Of a DNA stretch of 64,000 bases, positions 8,123 through 17,060 are shown piece by piece. The position numbers were made by a program, and so were the translations under genes. Origin of the DNA: Sphingomonas paeninsulae (GTDB lineage Bacteria > Pseudomonadota > Alphaproteobacteria > Sphingomonadales > Sphingomonadaceae); NCBI RefSeq assembly GCF_003660165.1, contig NZ_CP032829.1, positions 1,550,001-1,614,000 of the forward strand, written 5' to 3'. How positions within the stretch are numbered: the stretch's first letter is position 1; every line of letters starts with the position of its first letter. A model generated the notes under the pieces. It saw only the letters and a list, made by a program, of their open reading frames with translations. It did not search any database and had not been told where the DNA came from.

Positions 8123-8796
8123 TGCGTTTCCTGCTTGCCCTGTTCGCTCTATTGGCTCCGTTCACCGTCGCTGCCGCTGCGCCCGATTGGACCCAAACCG
8201 TCACGCGCGCACCCAACGGTGCCTATGTCCTGGGCAATCCGAAGGCGAAGGTCCGGTTTGTCGAATATCTCAGCTATTCTTGCCCACATTGCGCCCATTT
8301 CACGGGCGAAGCTTCTGGCCCGATCAGGTCCGGCTTTGTCAGCAAGGGTACGGTTGCGGTCGAAATGCGCAATGCCGTGCGCGATCGTTATGATTTTACA
8401 GCCGCCGTGCTGGCCCGCTGTGGCGGCCCATCACGCTTTTTCGGCAATAGCGAGGCCCTGTTCGGCGCGCAGGAAGCATTAATAACAAAGGCCACCGCAT
8501 TCGAGGCAAGCAATGTGCTGCCCGAAAGCGCGCCGGTCAATGATGCGCTGATCGCGGTGGCAAAGGGTGCCGGACTGACTGACTTCATGGTCGCGCGTGG
8601 CTATACGGTGGCTCAGGTCAACGCGTGCCTGATCGACAAGCCGACACAGGCGACCGTGATGGGGCTGACCAGGGAAGCTTGGGAAGTTCGCAAGATCCCC
8701 GGTACACCCGCGTTTCTTATCAATGGGCAATCCCTCCCACTTTCGACATGGGCGCAGGTCGAAGAGAAATTACGCTCCGCCGTTGCGCAGAAATAA
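8122..8796 (+). CDS. DsbA-family thiol:disulfide protein, first copy
   Basis: Periplasmic thioredoxin-fold protein of 224 residues with signal peptide MRFLLALFALLAPFTVAAAA. It has the redox motif SCPHC near residue 52 and the cis-proline loop IPGTPAFLING near residue 193. Cleaved exported proteins of this family make or isomerise disulfides, probably reoxidised by DsbB (encoded at 15.2 kb). It overlaps the DciA-like stop by one base and is followed by a second paralogue. Confidence 0.85.
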   Translation: MRFLLALFALLAPFTVAAAAPDWTQTVTRAPNGAYVLGNPKAKVRFVEYLSYSCPHCAHFTGEASGPIRSGFVSKGTVAVEMRNAVRDRYDFTAAVLARCGGPSRFFGNSEALFGAQEALITKATAFEASNVLPESAPVNDALIAVAKGAGLTDFMVARGYTVAQVNACLIDKPTQATVMGLTREAWEVRKIPGTPAFLINGQSLPLSTWAQVEEKLRSAVAQK

Positions 8797-8808
8797 TAGG
8801 AAATGCCG

Positions 8809-9536
8809 ATGAACCGTTTTGCCTTGCTCGCCCTTCCCGCATTTGCCCTGATCGCATCGTGCGGGAGCAAGGACGGGAATACATCGTCGTCGGCTCCGGT
8901 CGCGGCGGCAAAGGCACCGATCGGGACCGACTGGGCGACCACGGTTAGCGAAACGGCCGACGGTGGGTTTCGCATGGGAAATCCCGATGCAGCATTGAAA
9001 CTGGTCGAATACGGATCACGGACCTGCCCGCATTGTGCAAAGTTTTCTGCCGACAGCAGCACTGGCCTCCCCAAATATATCGAGAGCGGTAAGGTTAGCT
9101 ACGAATTCCGCGACTTCCCGATCCACGCGCCCGATCTTGCTGCAATAATGCTGGGCCGTTGCGGCGGTCCGGCCCCATTCTTCACGATCCTGGAACAGAT
9201 GTTCGCGGCTCAACCAGAGATGCTGCCAAAGCTTGAAAAACTCCCCCTGAAACTCAGGGCAAGATTCAGGGGATGACCCCGATCCAGCAGGCAGCATTCT
9301 GGGCTGATACAATCGGTTATCGCGAATTCGTCGAACAGCGCGGCGTGACTGCGGCGCAGTCCAATGCTTGCCTTGCCGACAACACTGTCATCGACAAGAT
9401 CAACAAGTCGCTGGCGACTGCCGACACGAAATACCACATCTCGGGAACGCCGACCTTCATCTTGAATGGCGATGTGATGGCTGACATCAACACTTGGGAA
9501 GGTGTGGAAAAGGCGCTTAAAGCCGCTGGCGCCTAA
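8809..9536 (+). pseudogene. DsbA-family protein, second copy, single-base frameshift
   Basis: A lipoprotein-type DsbA-like protein (signal MNRFALLALPAFALIASC, redox motif TCPHC, cis-Pro loop ISGTPTFILNG) split into two frames. Reading 8809 onward ends in a stop at 9274-9276. The rest of the domain (MTPIQQAAFWADTIGYREF...) continues in another frame to 9536. Adding one C to the C5 run at 9243-9247 gives LEKLPPETQGKIQGMTPIQQ, a smooth join of about 242 residues. ATG 8809 is preferred over 8803 by an AGGA site 8 bases upstream. It is either a sequencing error or a recent single-base deletion. Confidence 0.8.
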
Positions 9537-9542
9537 CGCATA

Positions 9543-12500
9543 ATGCAGTTTGCGCGGGTCAAACTGACCGGCTTCAAAAGCTTCATCGATCCCGTCGAGC
9601 TGCGCATATTGCCGGGCCTGACCGGCGTCGTCGGCCCCAACGGTTGCGGCAAATCCAATTTGCTGGAGGCGATCCGTTGGGCAATGGGTGAAGGGTCGGC
9701 AAAATCGTTGCGCGGCGCGGCGATGGACGACGTAATTTTCGCCGGTACCGCAACTCGCCCGCAACGTCAGTTTGCCGAAGTCTCGATATTGGCGACCCGC
9801 GATGACGACGATGATGTCGAAGTCGTCCGCCGTATCGAACGTGGCGCTGGTTCTGCTTATCGGATCAATGGCCGTGACGCGCGCGCGCGCGATGCCCAGT
9901 TGATCTTTGCCGATGCCGCGACCGGCGCGCATTCGCCCGCACTGGTCAGTCAGGGGCGCATCGGAGCCGTGATCGCGGCAAAGCCCGCAGAGCGTCGCGC
10001 CATGCTTGAGGAAGCGGCGGGCATTGCCGGACTCCATGTTCGGCGGCGCGAGGCGGAAATCAGGCTGAAGGCGACTGAAACCAATCTTGCCCGCGTATCC
10101 GAACTGCTTGCCGACATGGATAATCGCATTGCCCAGTTACGGCGACAGGCACGGTCGGCGGAGAAATACCGCAGGCTTAGCGACGAGATTCGACAAGCCG
10201 AGGCGCGGTTGATCTATGCGCGGTGGCGCGATGCCGCCGCCGCTGCGGATACGGCCCGTGCCGAAGCAAAGGCCGCCGACGATGCCGTTCGGACAGCGAA
10301 CGACGCGCAGGTCGGAGTGGCGGCGTGGGTCCGCGAAGGGACGACGCGATTGGCCGATCTCCGGGTCGTGGCGCAGGTCGCTCGCGATGCGGTATCGGAT
10401 TCACGGCACAGGCTGGCGACGGCAGAGGCGGAACGCACGGCGCTCGAGACACGGATTGCGACGCTGGTCGAACAGCGCGACCGTCTGGAAGGGGACCGTG
10501 CGCGAGAAGGGGAGTTGGCGCGCGATGCTGGCGATGCCCTGACGCGCCTTTCCGAAGAAATTGGGCGACTGGAGATACGGATCGCGACTGCGGCGGCGGA
10601 GCGGCCCGGTCAGGCGTCGAAACTGGATGCGGTCGAGCGAGAGGGGCACGCGGCAGAGGTCGCGCTGGCGCAGGCCATGGCGGCGCAGGCACGACGCGAT
10701 GCCGAGTTGCGGGTGGCAACGGCCGCGATGAACGCCGCCGGTGCTGTGGTGGCGCGCGCCCTGTCGGATCGTGAACGGTTGATTGGTGAGCGTGCGCGAT
10801 TGTTGCCGGTCGACGGGGTACGGGCGGCAAGTACAGCCGCGAGCGACGCCAGAGCGGTGGCCGAAGCAAAAATCGCCGGTGCAGTCGCCGCGCTTGTTCA
10901 GGCCGAAGCCGATCGCGTGACAGCTTCGGAAAATGTCAGTTCTGCCGAAAGTAACCACGCCGCCACGCGCGCCGCGCTGGCATCGCTTGAAAGTGAAGCA
11001 CGGTCGCTGGCAACTGAAAGCGTCACAAACGGCGGTGCGCTCGATCGAATTACTGCCTCTCCCGGTTACGAAGCCGCGCTTGCTGCTGCACTTGCCGATG
11101 ATCTTGGGGCCGAAATTGGCGCCGCATCGACGGCCACGCGCAAATGGGTGGGAACAGCCGTGCTTCCCGGCGACCCTGTGCTTTCGGGGCAGCCGCTATC
11201 GGCTTATGTGTCTGCGCCATCCGAACTTGGTCGCAGGCTTGCGCAGGTCGTTGTGGTGGATGATGACACCGGCCAAACCCTTTTGGTGGGGCAGCGTTTG
11301 GTCACGCGTGACGGACGTATGCGCCGTTGGGATGGTTTCGTTGCAGAGGGTGTGGGCGGTGCCGCTGCTGAGCGGCTCAAGCGTCGTAATCGCCTGATCG
11401 CTCTCGAAGCGCAGCTTCCGCAAGCGAGGGTCGATGCGGAAACCAGTGTCGCTTTTCTAAACCGGACGCGTGAGGGCGTGGCGCTTGCCGCATCCGTGCT
11501 TGCCGACACGCGGCGTGCGCGGGATGCTGCGGATACTGCGCTTCGTGCTGCTCTGCGCGCCGAAGATGCTGCGAATGCAGAGGTCGATCGCGTCACCGCG
11601 CGATACGTCGATCTGGATGAACGGATCGCCCGTGCCGACAATGATGTGCGGACCGCGCGGGATGCCGAGGGGCAGGCGACAGATGCTCTTGGATTATTGC
11701 CCTCTCCGCAGGCTGATGACGAATATCCGAAACTCGAACGTGCAAATGTCGAACTGCGGACATCGATAGCGGCTCAGCGGGCAGTGCTGGCGGCACTTGA
11801 AAACGCATTGGCGGTCGATAACGCGCGTTTGGTTGCGGCTCGAGAGGAAGCGGACGGCTGGCGCGCGCGTAGTGGCAAGGCGGGCAAGCGTGTCGAAGAG
11901 ATGACGCGCCGCGCGGCGGCCCTCGATGAAGAGGCTGCACGCCTGTCCGATGCGCCGGATCGTGCGACCGCAAATCTGGATGGGCTGGACGCCGAAACAC
12001 GGACGCTTGCGATTGCGAGCGAAGCTGCCGTTGTCGCCGAACGCGATGCCGAAGCGGCGCTACGGATGCGCGAAGGCGATGCCGCTCGCGCCGCTGAAAC
12101 CCTCGCTGCCGCTCGAGAGGCGCGTGCGGGCGCACAGGCACGCGCCGAAAATCAGGAATTGCGGCGCGTCGAGATGAGCCGCGTTTCGGGCGAGCGTTTC
12201 GAATGCCCGCCGCCGGTGTTGCCGGAAAAACAGGGGTTTTCGGCGCATTCGGTCGGGACCGTCGCGGATGAATCGACCCGGCTCGATCGCCTGACGCTGG
12301 ATCGTGAGCGGCTGGGTCCAGTCAATCTCGTCGCGGAAACCGAACTGGTCGAAATCGAGGCGGCGCGCGATCAATCATTTGCCGAACACGCCGAACTGAC
12401 CGAGGCGACACATCGGCTTCGGGGGTCGATCGGCAGTCTCAATCGCGAAGGGCGCGAACGGCTGCGCGTGGCATTCGATGCGGTCGACGGACATTTTCGC

Positions 12501-12938
12501 AAACTGTTCGCAACTCTGTTTAATGGCGGCGAAGCACATCTGGAGATGATTGATTCGGACGATCCTCTCGAAGCCGGGCTAGAGATTATGGCGCAGCCTC
12601 CGGGCAAGAAGCTGACGAGTCTTACCCTGTTGTCGGGTGGTGAGCAGGCGCTGACGGCGGTCGCGCTGATTTTCGGATTGTTCCTGACCAATCCTGCGCC
12701 GCTATGCGTTTTGGATGAGGTCGATGCGCCGCTCGACGATGCGAATGTCGAACGGTTTTGCGATCTACTCGACACGATGGCGAATACTACTGCCACCCGC
12801 TACCTGGTCGTGACACACAACGCCGTGACGATGAGCCGGATGCACCGACTGTACGGCGTTACGATGGTCGAACAGGGGATCAGCCGGTTGGTGTCGGTCG
12901 ATCTGGGCGGCGCCGAGGCTTTGCTTGCGGCGGAATAA
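9543..12938 (+). CDS. smc: Chromosome segregation SMC ATPase
   Basis: Core subunit of the SMC condensin that organises and segregates the chromosome. 1131 residues. The N-terminal Walker A is GPNGCGKSNL near residue 33. Long Ala/Arg/Glu-rich coiled coils flank a hinge around residues 480-600. The C-terminal head has the ABC signature LSGGEQAL and Walker B PLCVLDEVDAPLDD. The length fits bacterial SMC. It starts 6 bp after the second dsbA-like gene, so it is probably the last gene of the dciA-like/dsbA/dsbA/smc operon. It abuts the convergent dedA-like gene with no spacer. Confidence 0.95.
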   Translation: MQFARVKLTGFKSFIDPVELRILPGLTGVVGPNGCGKSNLLEAIRWAMGEGSAKSLRGAAMDDVIFAGTATRPQRQFAEVSILATRDDDDDVEVVRRIERGAGSAYRINGRDARARDAQLIFADAATGAHSPALVSQGRIGAVIAAKPAERRAMLEEAAGIAGLHVRRREAEIRLKATETNLARVSELLADMDNRIAQLRRQARSAEKYRRLSDEIRQAEARLIYARWRDAAAAADTARAEAKAADDAVRTANDAQVGVAAWVREGTTRLADLRVVAQVARDAVSDSRHRLATAEAERTALETRIATLVEQRDRLEGDRAREGELARDAGDALTRLSEEIGRLEIRIATAAAERPGQASKLDAVEREGHAAEVALAQAMAAQARRDAELRVATAAMNAAGAVVARALSDRERLIGERARLLPVDGVRAASTAASDARAVAEAKIAGAVAALVQAEADRVTASENVSSAESNHAATRAALASLESEARSLATESVTNGGALDRITASPGYEAALAAALADDLGAEIGAASTATRKWVGTAVLPGDPVLSGQPLSAYVSAPSELGRRLAQVVVVDDDTGQTLLVGQRLVTRDGRMRRWDGFVAEGVGGAAAERLKRRNRLIALEAQLPQARVDAETSVAFLNRTREGVALAASVLADTRRARDAADTALRAALRAEDAANAEVDRVTARYVDLDERIARADNDVRTARDAEGQATDALGLLPSPQADDEYPKLERANVELRTSIAAQRAVLAALENALAVDNARLVAAREEADGWRARSGKAGKRVEEMTRRAAALDEEAARLSDAPDRATANLDGLDAETRTLAIASEAAVVAERDAEAALRMREGDAARAAETLAAAREARAGAQARAENQELRRVEMSRVSGERFECPPPVLPEKQGFSAHSVGTVADESTRLDRLTLDRERLGPVNLVAETELVEIEAARDQSFAEHAELTEATHRLRGSIGSLNREGRERLRVAFDAVDGHFRKLFATLFNGGEAHLEMIDSDDPLEAGLEIMAQPPGKKLTSLTLLSGGEQALTAVALIFGLFLTNPAPLCVLDEVDAPLDDANVERFCDLLDTMANTTATRYLVVTHNAVTMSRMHRLYGVTMVEQGISRLVSVDLGGAEALLAAE

Positions 12939-13559
12939 TTATCGTTTCCGAAGTTTGTGCCAGACGAACCAGACGCCTGCGACAAGGATAACCGCTACGA
13001 TAATCAGATGGGCGTCATGAAAAGCCGCCTTTACGCGGGGGTCCGTGTCCCATGCGCTGCCGAGTTTCATGCCGACCCATGCCAGCATGAAGCACCACGG
13101 CCACGACCCGATGAACGTATAGAAATGGAATTTGCCGAGCGGCATCCGTGCGACACCCGCCGGAAAAGCGATAAATGTGCGAATGACCGGGAGCAGACGG
13201 CCGATCAACACTGCCACGCTGCCGTGTTTTGCGAAAAAAACGTCGGCGCGATCGAGGTCGTGTTTGTCGATCAAGATATAACGGCCCCAGCGCTCGACGA
13301 TCGGACGACCGCCGCGCTTACCTGCTTCATAGGCGATGACCGATCCGATATTGCAGCCGATGGCACCGGCCGTTGCCACCAGCCACAAGTTCAATTGACC
13401 CGTCGCGACGAGATATCCGGCAAACGTCATGATGATTTCGCTGGGCAGCGGTATGCAAGCCGATTCGATAGCCATCAAAAGCGCGACGCCCAGATAGCCA
13501 GTGGCCGAAATGAACGCGACGATGAAGCCGGCCAGCCAGCCGATAATGTTTTCGATCAT
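12939..13559 (-). CDS. DedA-family inner-membrane protein
   Basis: 206 residues with several hydrophobic helices and the family segments IPSEIIMTFAGYLV, FFAKHGSVAVLIGRLLPVIRTFIAFPAG and GSWPWCFMLAWVG. DedA proteins act in membrane homeostasis, and some members are polyprenyl- or phospholipid transporters/flippases (family knowledge); the specific substrate is not evident here. Its stop codon directly abuts the smc stop. Upstream, 77 bp away on the same strand, is the hemerythrin gene. Confidence 0.85.
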   Translation of the reverse strand: MIENIIGWLAGFIVAFISATGYLGVALLMAIESACIPLPSEIIMTFAGYLVATGQLNLWLVATAGAIGCNIGSVIAYEAGKRGGRPIVERWGRYILIDKHDLDRADVFFAKHGSVAVLIGRLLPVIRTFIAFPAGVARMPLGKFHFYTFIGSWPWCFMLAWVGMKLGSAWDTDPRVKAAFHDAHLIIVAVILVAGVWFVWHKLRKR

Positions 13560-13636
13560 GCCCGCGCCCTAGCAAAACATGGAGCAAGGGCAATGGGACA
13601 AAGACTGGGCTGCACCTCAGTCCGGTCGCGACCGAA

Positions 13637-14125
13637 CTATTCCTTCTCTTCCTTTTCCGTAGGGTTGGTTTCCGCAGCTTTCTGGCTTTCGGCTGGCTTG
13701 CGCTTCTCAAAAACCTTCGCGAGTCGGACTTCATCGGCGTCCGACAGATGTTCGGCAGCCTTGGGAAACATTTCCTCTTCTTCCTCGGTGATATGGTGAT
13801 CGTAACGCGTTCGCATCTGAGTGAATTTCCGGCTCCATTCAGGCGTATCGACCTCCTGCTGGTAAAGCTCGGTCAGCATGTCGTCGACTTCCTTGTGTTC
13901 GGAAACTGAATGGCGCGCGTCGTCCTGCATTTCGGGGTCCATCATCATCGTGGCATAGAGGGATTGCTCCTCGGCCGCGGCATGTCCCGATACGTCGATG
14001 CGGAATTTTTCGAAGAGACCGGCGCGGGTTTTCTTATCGCCCTTTGCATCGGCGATTGCGCTTAGAACTTCGCGGTGGCGATCGTGATCGGCCTTGAGAT
14101 CGTCAAAAATCTTTGCTGTTGCCAT
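13637..14125 (-). CDS. Hemerythrin HHE domain protein
   Basis: A 162-residue cytoplasmic helical protein with the HHE cation-binding pattern: His14/His17 in KADHDRHR, His48 with Glu52/53 in SGHAAAEEQ, His near 77 in SEHKE, and DHHITEEEEEMF. These would form a di-iron site binding O2 or NO or sensing oxidative stress (family knowledge). The C-terminus is a charged Glu/Lys-rich tail. The start ATG 14125 has a GGGAGACAC upstream stretch. No partner gene makes the role obvious. Confidence 0.8.
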   Translation of the reverse strand: MATAKIFDDLKADHDRHREVLSAIADAKGDKKTRAGLFEKFRIDVSGHAAAEEQSLYATMMMDPEMQDDARHSVSEHKEVDDMLTELYQQEVDTPEWSRKFTQMRTRYDHHITEEEEEMFPKAAEHLSDADEVRLAKVFEKRKPAESQKAAETNPTEKEEKE

Positions 14126-14254
14126 GAAGTGTCTCCCTGTCGGGTGACCAACAATTCAGGTGGTAAATAGCTCCATCTGTTCGACTTTCTGCGCAACGAG
14201 CGATCGTATCAGGCCAAACGGAACTCTGTTATCAGTCGCGAAGGCTTTACACGC

Positions 14255-14638
14255 TTATGGCTTAACGTCGGGCGCTGCCTCAGCATCGGCTTTGCGCTCA
14301 GCGCGGGCCGCCTGCATCTGCTGGAGATAGCATCCGGTCCAACCACCCGCGCCGACTGCTGAGCAACTACCCGTGCCAGTGCGAGCACCTGCATCTATCG
14401 TTCCCTGCGCGCGTGCCCCCCAAGCCTGATTGGCGGGCGCAATCGGTCCCGTGTTTCGAAACTGTTTGGGAATGCGATACCGATCGGCCTCGGACCCGCG
14501 AACGCAGATCGTGTCCTTGGGGCAGGTGTCATTCCCGAAGATCGTCAGCACGCGATCGTTCACTGCATTTTGGGCGAAAGCCGGCAATGATAAAGTGGCG
14601 GGGGCTAACATCAGGGCGGCGATCAGAATTTTGCGCAT
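14255..14638 (-). CDS. Small exported protein of unknown function
   Basis: 127 residues with a clear cleavable signal peptide (MRKILIAALMLAPATLSLPAFA). The mature part has four cysteines (DTCPKDTICVRGSE and SCSAVG...GCYLQQ), so two disulfides are possible, and a charged Ala/Glu/Lys C-terminus. No family was recognised. The segment NDTCPKDTICVRG ... YRIPKQFR resembles a type of small secreted protein seen repeatedly in sphingomonads, but no role is claimed. In-frame starts upstream at 14662 are less likely because the signal sequence begins at 14638. Confidence 0.6.
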   Translation of the reverse strand: MRKILIAALMLAPATLSLPAFAQNAVNDRVLTIFGNDTCPKDTICVRGSEADRYRIPKQFRNTGPIAPANQAWGARAQGTIDAGARTGTGSCSAVGAGGWTGCYLQQMQAARAERKADAEAAPDVKP

Positions 14639-14681
14639 TGGAGTACCTCTCATCATCGACATGAACGCATCATGGCCGGAT

Positions 14682-15194
14682 TCATATCCGTTTCGTTACC
14701 GCAATCGCCACTCGACAACCCAACCGGATCGCTGCCGACATCAAAGGAAAATCATCTGTGCCCGGCGCTTCGGCCGCGAGTGTTCTATGCTCTACTTCCT
14801 CGGCCTGAAAATCTGCAACGGCTTCAGACAATTCGGGGTCTCTGCTCCCCAGTTCAACGATCTGCTGACCGTAATGGCGGTCGATTTCGGTTTCTATCGC
14901 GACGGTGCAGGCCATCGCCGCCGCGGGGCCAAGCAATGCCGTTGCCATGCCGAGTCCGTAGCCCGCGACATTCCAGATTGGCTGAAGCAAAGTCGGACGA
15001 ACACCGCGTTCTACAATCATCCGATCGAAAGTTTTGCGATGGCGTTCCTCCTGAGCCGCCATCCGGGCGATCGTGCGCGCAGCGGGGCTGCGGCCGTTCA
15101 TGATAGCCAACTGCCCAGCATAAATACGGGTCGCGCCATATTCACCAGCCTGATCGACGCGAATCATCGATTCGGTGTCGGCCCTGAGGCTCAT
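14682..15194 (-). CDS. coq7: 3-demethoxyubiquinol 3-hydroxylase
   Basis: Di-iron hydroxylase for the penultimate ring step of ubiquinone synthesis. 170 residues. Iron ligands are visible as Glu18 (DQAGEYGA), EERH around residues 49-52, ETEIDRHY, and EEVEHR. The hydrophobic central segment (NVAGYGLGMATALLGPAAAMACTVAIE) fits the membrane-associating helix of COQ7. A long frame is open upstream, but ATG 15194 overlaps the dsbB stop by four bases (ATGA), which fixes the start and implies translational coupling. Confidence 0.92.
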   Translation of the reverse strand: MSLRADTESMIRVDQAGEYGATRIYAGQLAIMNGRSPAARTIARMAAQEERHRKTFDRMIVERGVRPTLLQPIWNVAGYGLGMATALLGPAAAMACTVAIETEIDRHYGQQIVELGSRDPELSEAVADFQAEEVEHRTLAAEAPGTDDFPLMSAAIRLGCRVAIAVTKRI

Positions 15195-15643
15195 CGCGGC
15201 TTCCTCAGCAGGTTCAGGATGAGCAGACCGCCCGCGATCGAAATGATCGCATTGAATCCGGCCAGCGAGATGCCGAATAGTGTCCATTGAGCAGTATCGC
15301 AGCGGATCAGCGGCGCAGCCATGATATCTGCGAGTGTCCCGCCACCGATGCGAGAGCAGGTCGTGATGCCCTGCCACCAATGATATTCGACGCCCGCGTG
15401 CCAGACGCCGATCCCGCCTGAAATCAGAATGGCAAAGGCAGCAAGCACAACGAGCGGTGACCGCATTGGCTTGATCAGGAAGGCGAGCAATGCAATGCCG
15501 AGTGCGGCGTAATGCGGCCAGCGCTGCCAGTGGCACATCTCGCAAGGGTAAAGATGGCCGATAAGCTGCGAGCCCCACGCTCCTGCCAGCAAAGCGGCTG
15601 GCATTGCGAAGGCAAAGATGTTGGCGCGGTCGAGGCGGGTCAC
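15191..15643 (-). CDS. dsbB: Disulfide bond formation protein B
   Basis: Inner-membrane quinone reductase that reoxidises DsbA. 150 residues, four hydrophobic helices. The first redox pair is Cys34/Cys37 in PCEMCHWQRW and the second Cys96/Cys115, matching the two periplasmic loops of DsbB. It overlaps ctpA upstream by 4 bp and coq7 downstream by 4 bp. Sharing a transcript with the ubiquinone gene coq7 makes sense, as DsbB passes electrons to ubiquinone. The DsbA-like partners are encoded at 8.1-9.5 kb. Confidence 0.9.
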   Translation of the reverse strand: MTRLDRANIFAFAMPAALLAGAWGSQLIGHLYPCEMCHWQRWPHYAALGIALLAFLIKPMRSPLVVLAAFAILISGGIGVWHAGVEYHWWQGITTCSRIGGGTLADIMAAPLIRCDTAQWTLFGISLAGFNAIISIAGGLLILNLLRKPR

Positions 15644-16965
15644 TTGCGCGTCGTCGCCTGCGCCGGGGGCGCCTTGGCAAGACGGGCGATCGTGTCGAGC
15701 GCGTAGCTCAACTGGAAGTCGGTGATGCCCTTTGCCTTCAGTGATTCGGGTGTCCCGACGAAGCGTGGGTCAGTTTTCTGGTCTTCTTCGAGCACGCTGT
15801 TATCGACCTTTGCCTCGTTGATGAGGTGTCGACGGAGGTCAGCTTCGCGGAAACGCGGCCGCGTCTTGTAATCGGGATCGCTCAACTGCGGCACGATCAG
15901 ATCGGGTTCGATGCCACCCTCCTGAACCGAACGCCCCGAAGGCGTGAAATAGCGCGCCGTCGTCAGGCGCAGCGCGGTCGAATCGCTGAGCGGCAGCAAT
16001 GTCTGGACCGAACCCTTGCCAAAGGTGCGCTCGCCCATGACCAGCGCGCGGTGTTGATCCTGAAGCGCGCCGGCCACGATTTCGGCTGCCGAAGCGGAGC
16101 CTGCATCGACCAGCACAACGATTGGCAGTCCGTGGGCAAAGTCGCCGGGTTTGGCGAAATAACGTTCGATATCGCGTCGGTCGCGACCGCGCTGGGAAAC
16201 AATTTCGCCATGGTCGAGGAAGTCGTCGCTGACCGAAACTGCTTCGTCGAGCAAGCCGCCGGGATTCGAGCGGAGATCGACGACATAGCCAAGCGGCTGG
16301 TGGCCAAGCATCTTGTCGATGCCGGTAAGCGCCGCGTGAACGGCAACGCCCGTGTCCTTCGAAAACGCATTAATGTTGATGTAGCCGACCTGGCCGCGGA
16401 CTTCCCATTTCACCGGCTTCAGTTCGATGATCTCACGCGTAATAGTGACATCGAAGGGCTTGTCGCGACCGGCGCGAACGATGGTCAGCTTAACCGTTGT
16501 GCCAGGCTGGCCACGCATCTGATCTACCGCCTCATCCAGCGTGCCACCGAAAATCAGCGTGCCGTTCAGGTGTGTGATGAAGTCGCCAGCCTTGATCCCG
16601 GCGCGCCATGCGGGCGAATCCTCGGTCGGCGCTATGACCTTGACTGCGCCGTCTTCCATCGAGACCGTCAGGCCGAGACCGCCGTAATTGCCGTCGGTCT
16701 GCGTCCGCATCTGTTCGAAATCGCGGGCGTCGAGGTACGAACTATGCGGATCGAGGCTGGCTAGCATCCCGTCGATCGCGCCTTTGATCAGTTTTTGATC
16801 GTCAACCTTGTCGACGTAGTCGGCGCGAATGCGTTCGAACACAGCGATGAAAGTATCGAGGCTACGGTAAACATTGACATCGACCGCCGCGACAGCCGCT
16901 GTTGTCACTGGAACGAGCGCGATGGCGAAAACGGTCAGGAACGCACGCAGGGGGAACTTCGGCAT
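15640..16965 (-). CDS. Carboxyl-terminal processing protease, S41 family
   Basis: Periplasmic serine protease of 441 residues with an N-terminal signal/anchor (MPKFPLRAFLTVFAIALVPV). A PDZ domain spans about residues 90-170 (GGLGLTVSMEDGAVKVIAPTEDSPAW). The S41 catalytic core has GSASAAEIVAGAL with the nucleophilic Ser and GERTFGKGSVQ with the catalytic Lys. CtpA-type enzymes process or degrade envelope proteins, including cell-wall hydrolases in some bacteria. ATG 16965 is chosen over 16989 because AAGGA lies 7 bases upstream. It sits downstream of the EnvC-like gene and overlaps dsbB. Confidence 0.92.
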   Translation of the reverse strand: MPKFPLRAFLTVFAIALVPVTTAAVAAVDVNVYRSLDTFIAVFERIRADYVDKVDDQKLIKGAIDGMLASLDPHSSYLDARDFEQMRTQTDGNYGGLGLTVSMEDGAVKVIAPTEDSPAWRAGIKAGDFITHLNGTLIFGGTLDEAVDQMRGQPGTTVKLTIVRAGRDKPFDVTITREIIELKPVKWEVRGQVGYININAFSKDTGVAVHAALTGIDKMLGHQPLGYVVDLRSNPGGLLDEAVSVSDDFLDHGEIVSQRGRDRRDIERYFAKPGDFAHGLPIVVLVDAGSASAAEIVAGALQDQHRALVMGERTFGKGSVQTLLPLSDSTALRLTTARYFTPSGRSVQEGGIEPDLIVPQLSDPDYKTRPRFREADLRRHLINEAKVDNSVLEEDQKTDPRFVGTPESLKAKGITDFQLSYALDTIARLAKAPPAQATTRK

Positions 16966-17060
16966 CGAATATCCTTGAGAATCCAACATGCGTTACCGTG
17001 AAAACAGGTCAACCCACAAGGTCATCGATTGGCCGCATCCCAATGTATATAAGACTGCCG

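Noticed and set aside
9235-9276. Programmed -1 frameshift in the second dsbA-like gene at GAAAAAC or CCCCC
   Set aside because: No proper X-XXY-YYZ heptamer in frame, and the family is not known to use recoding. A missing base in the C-run explains the join fully.
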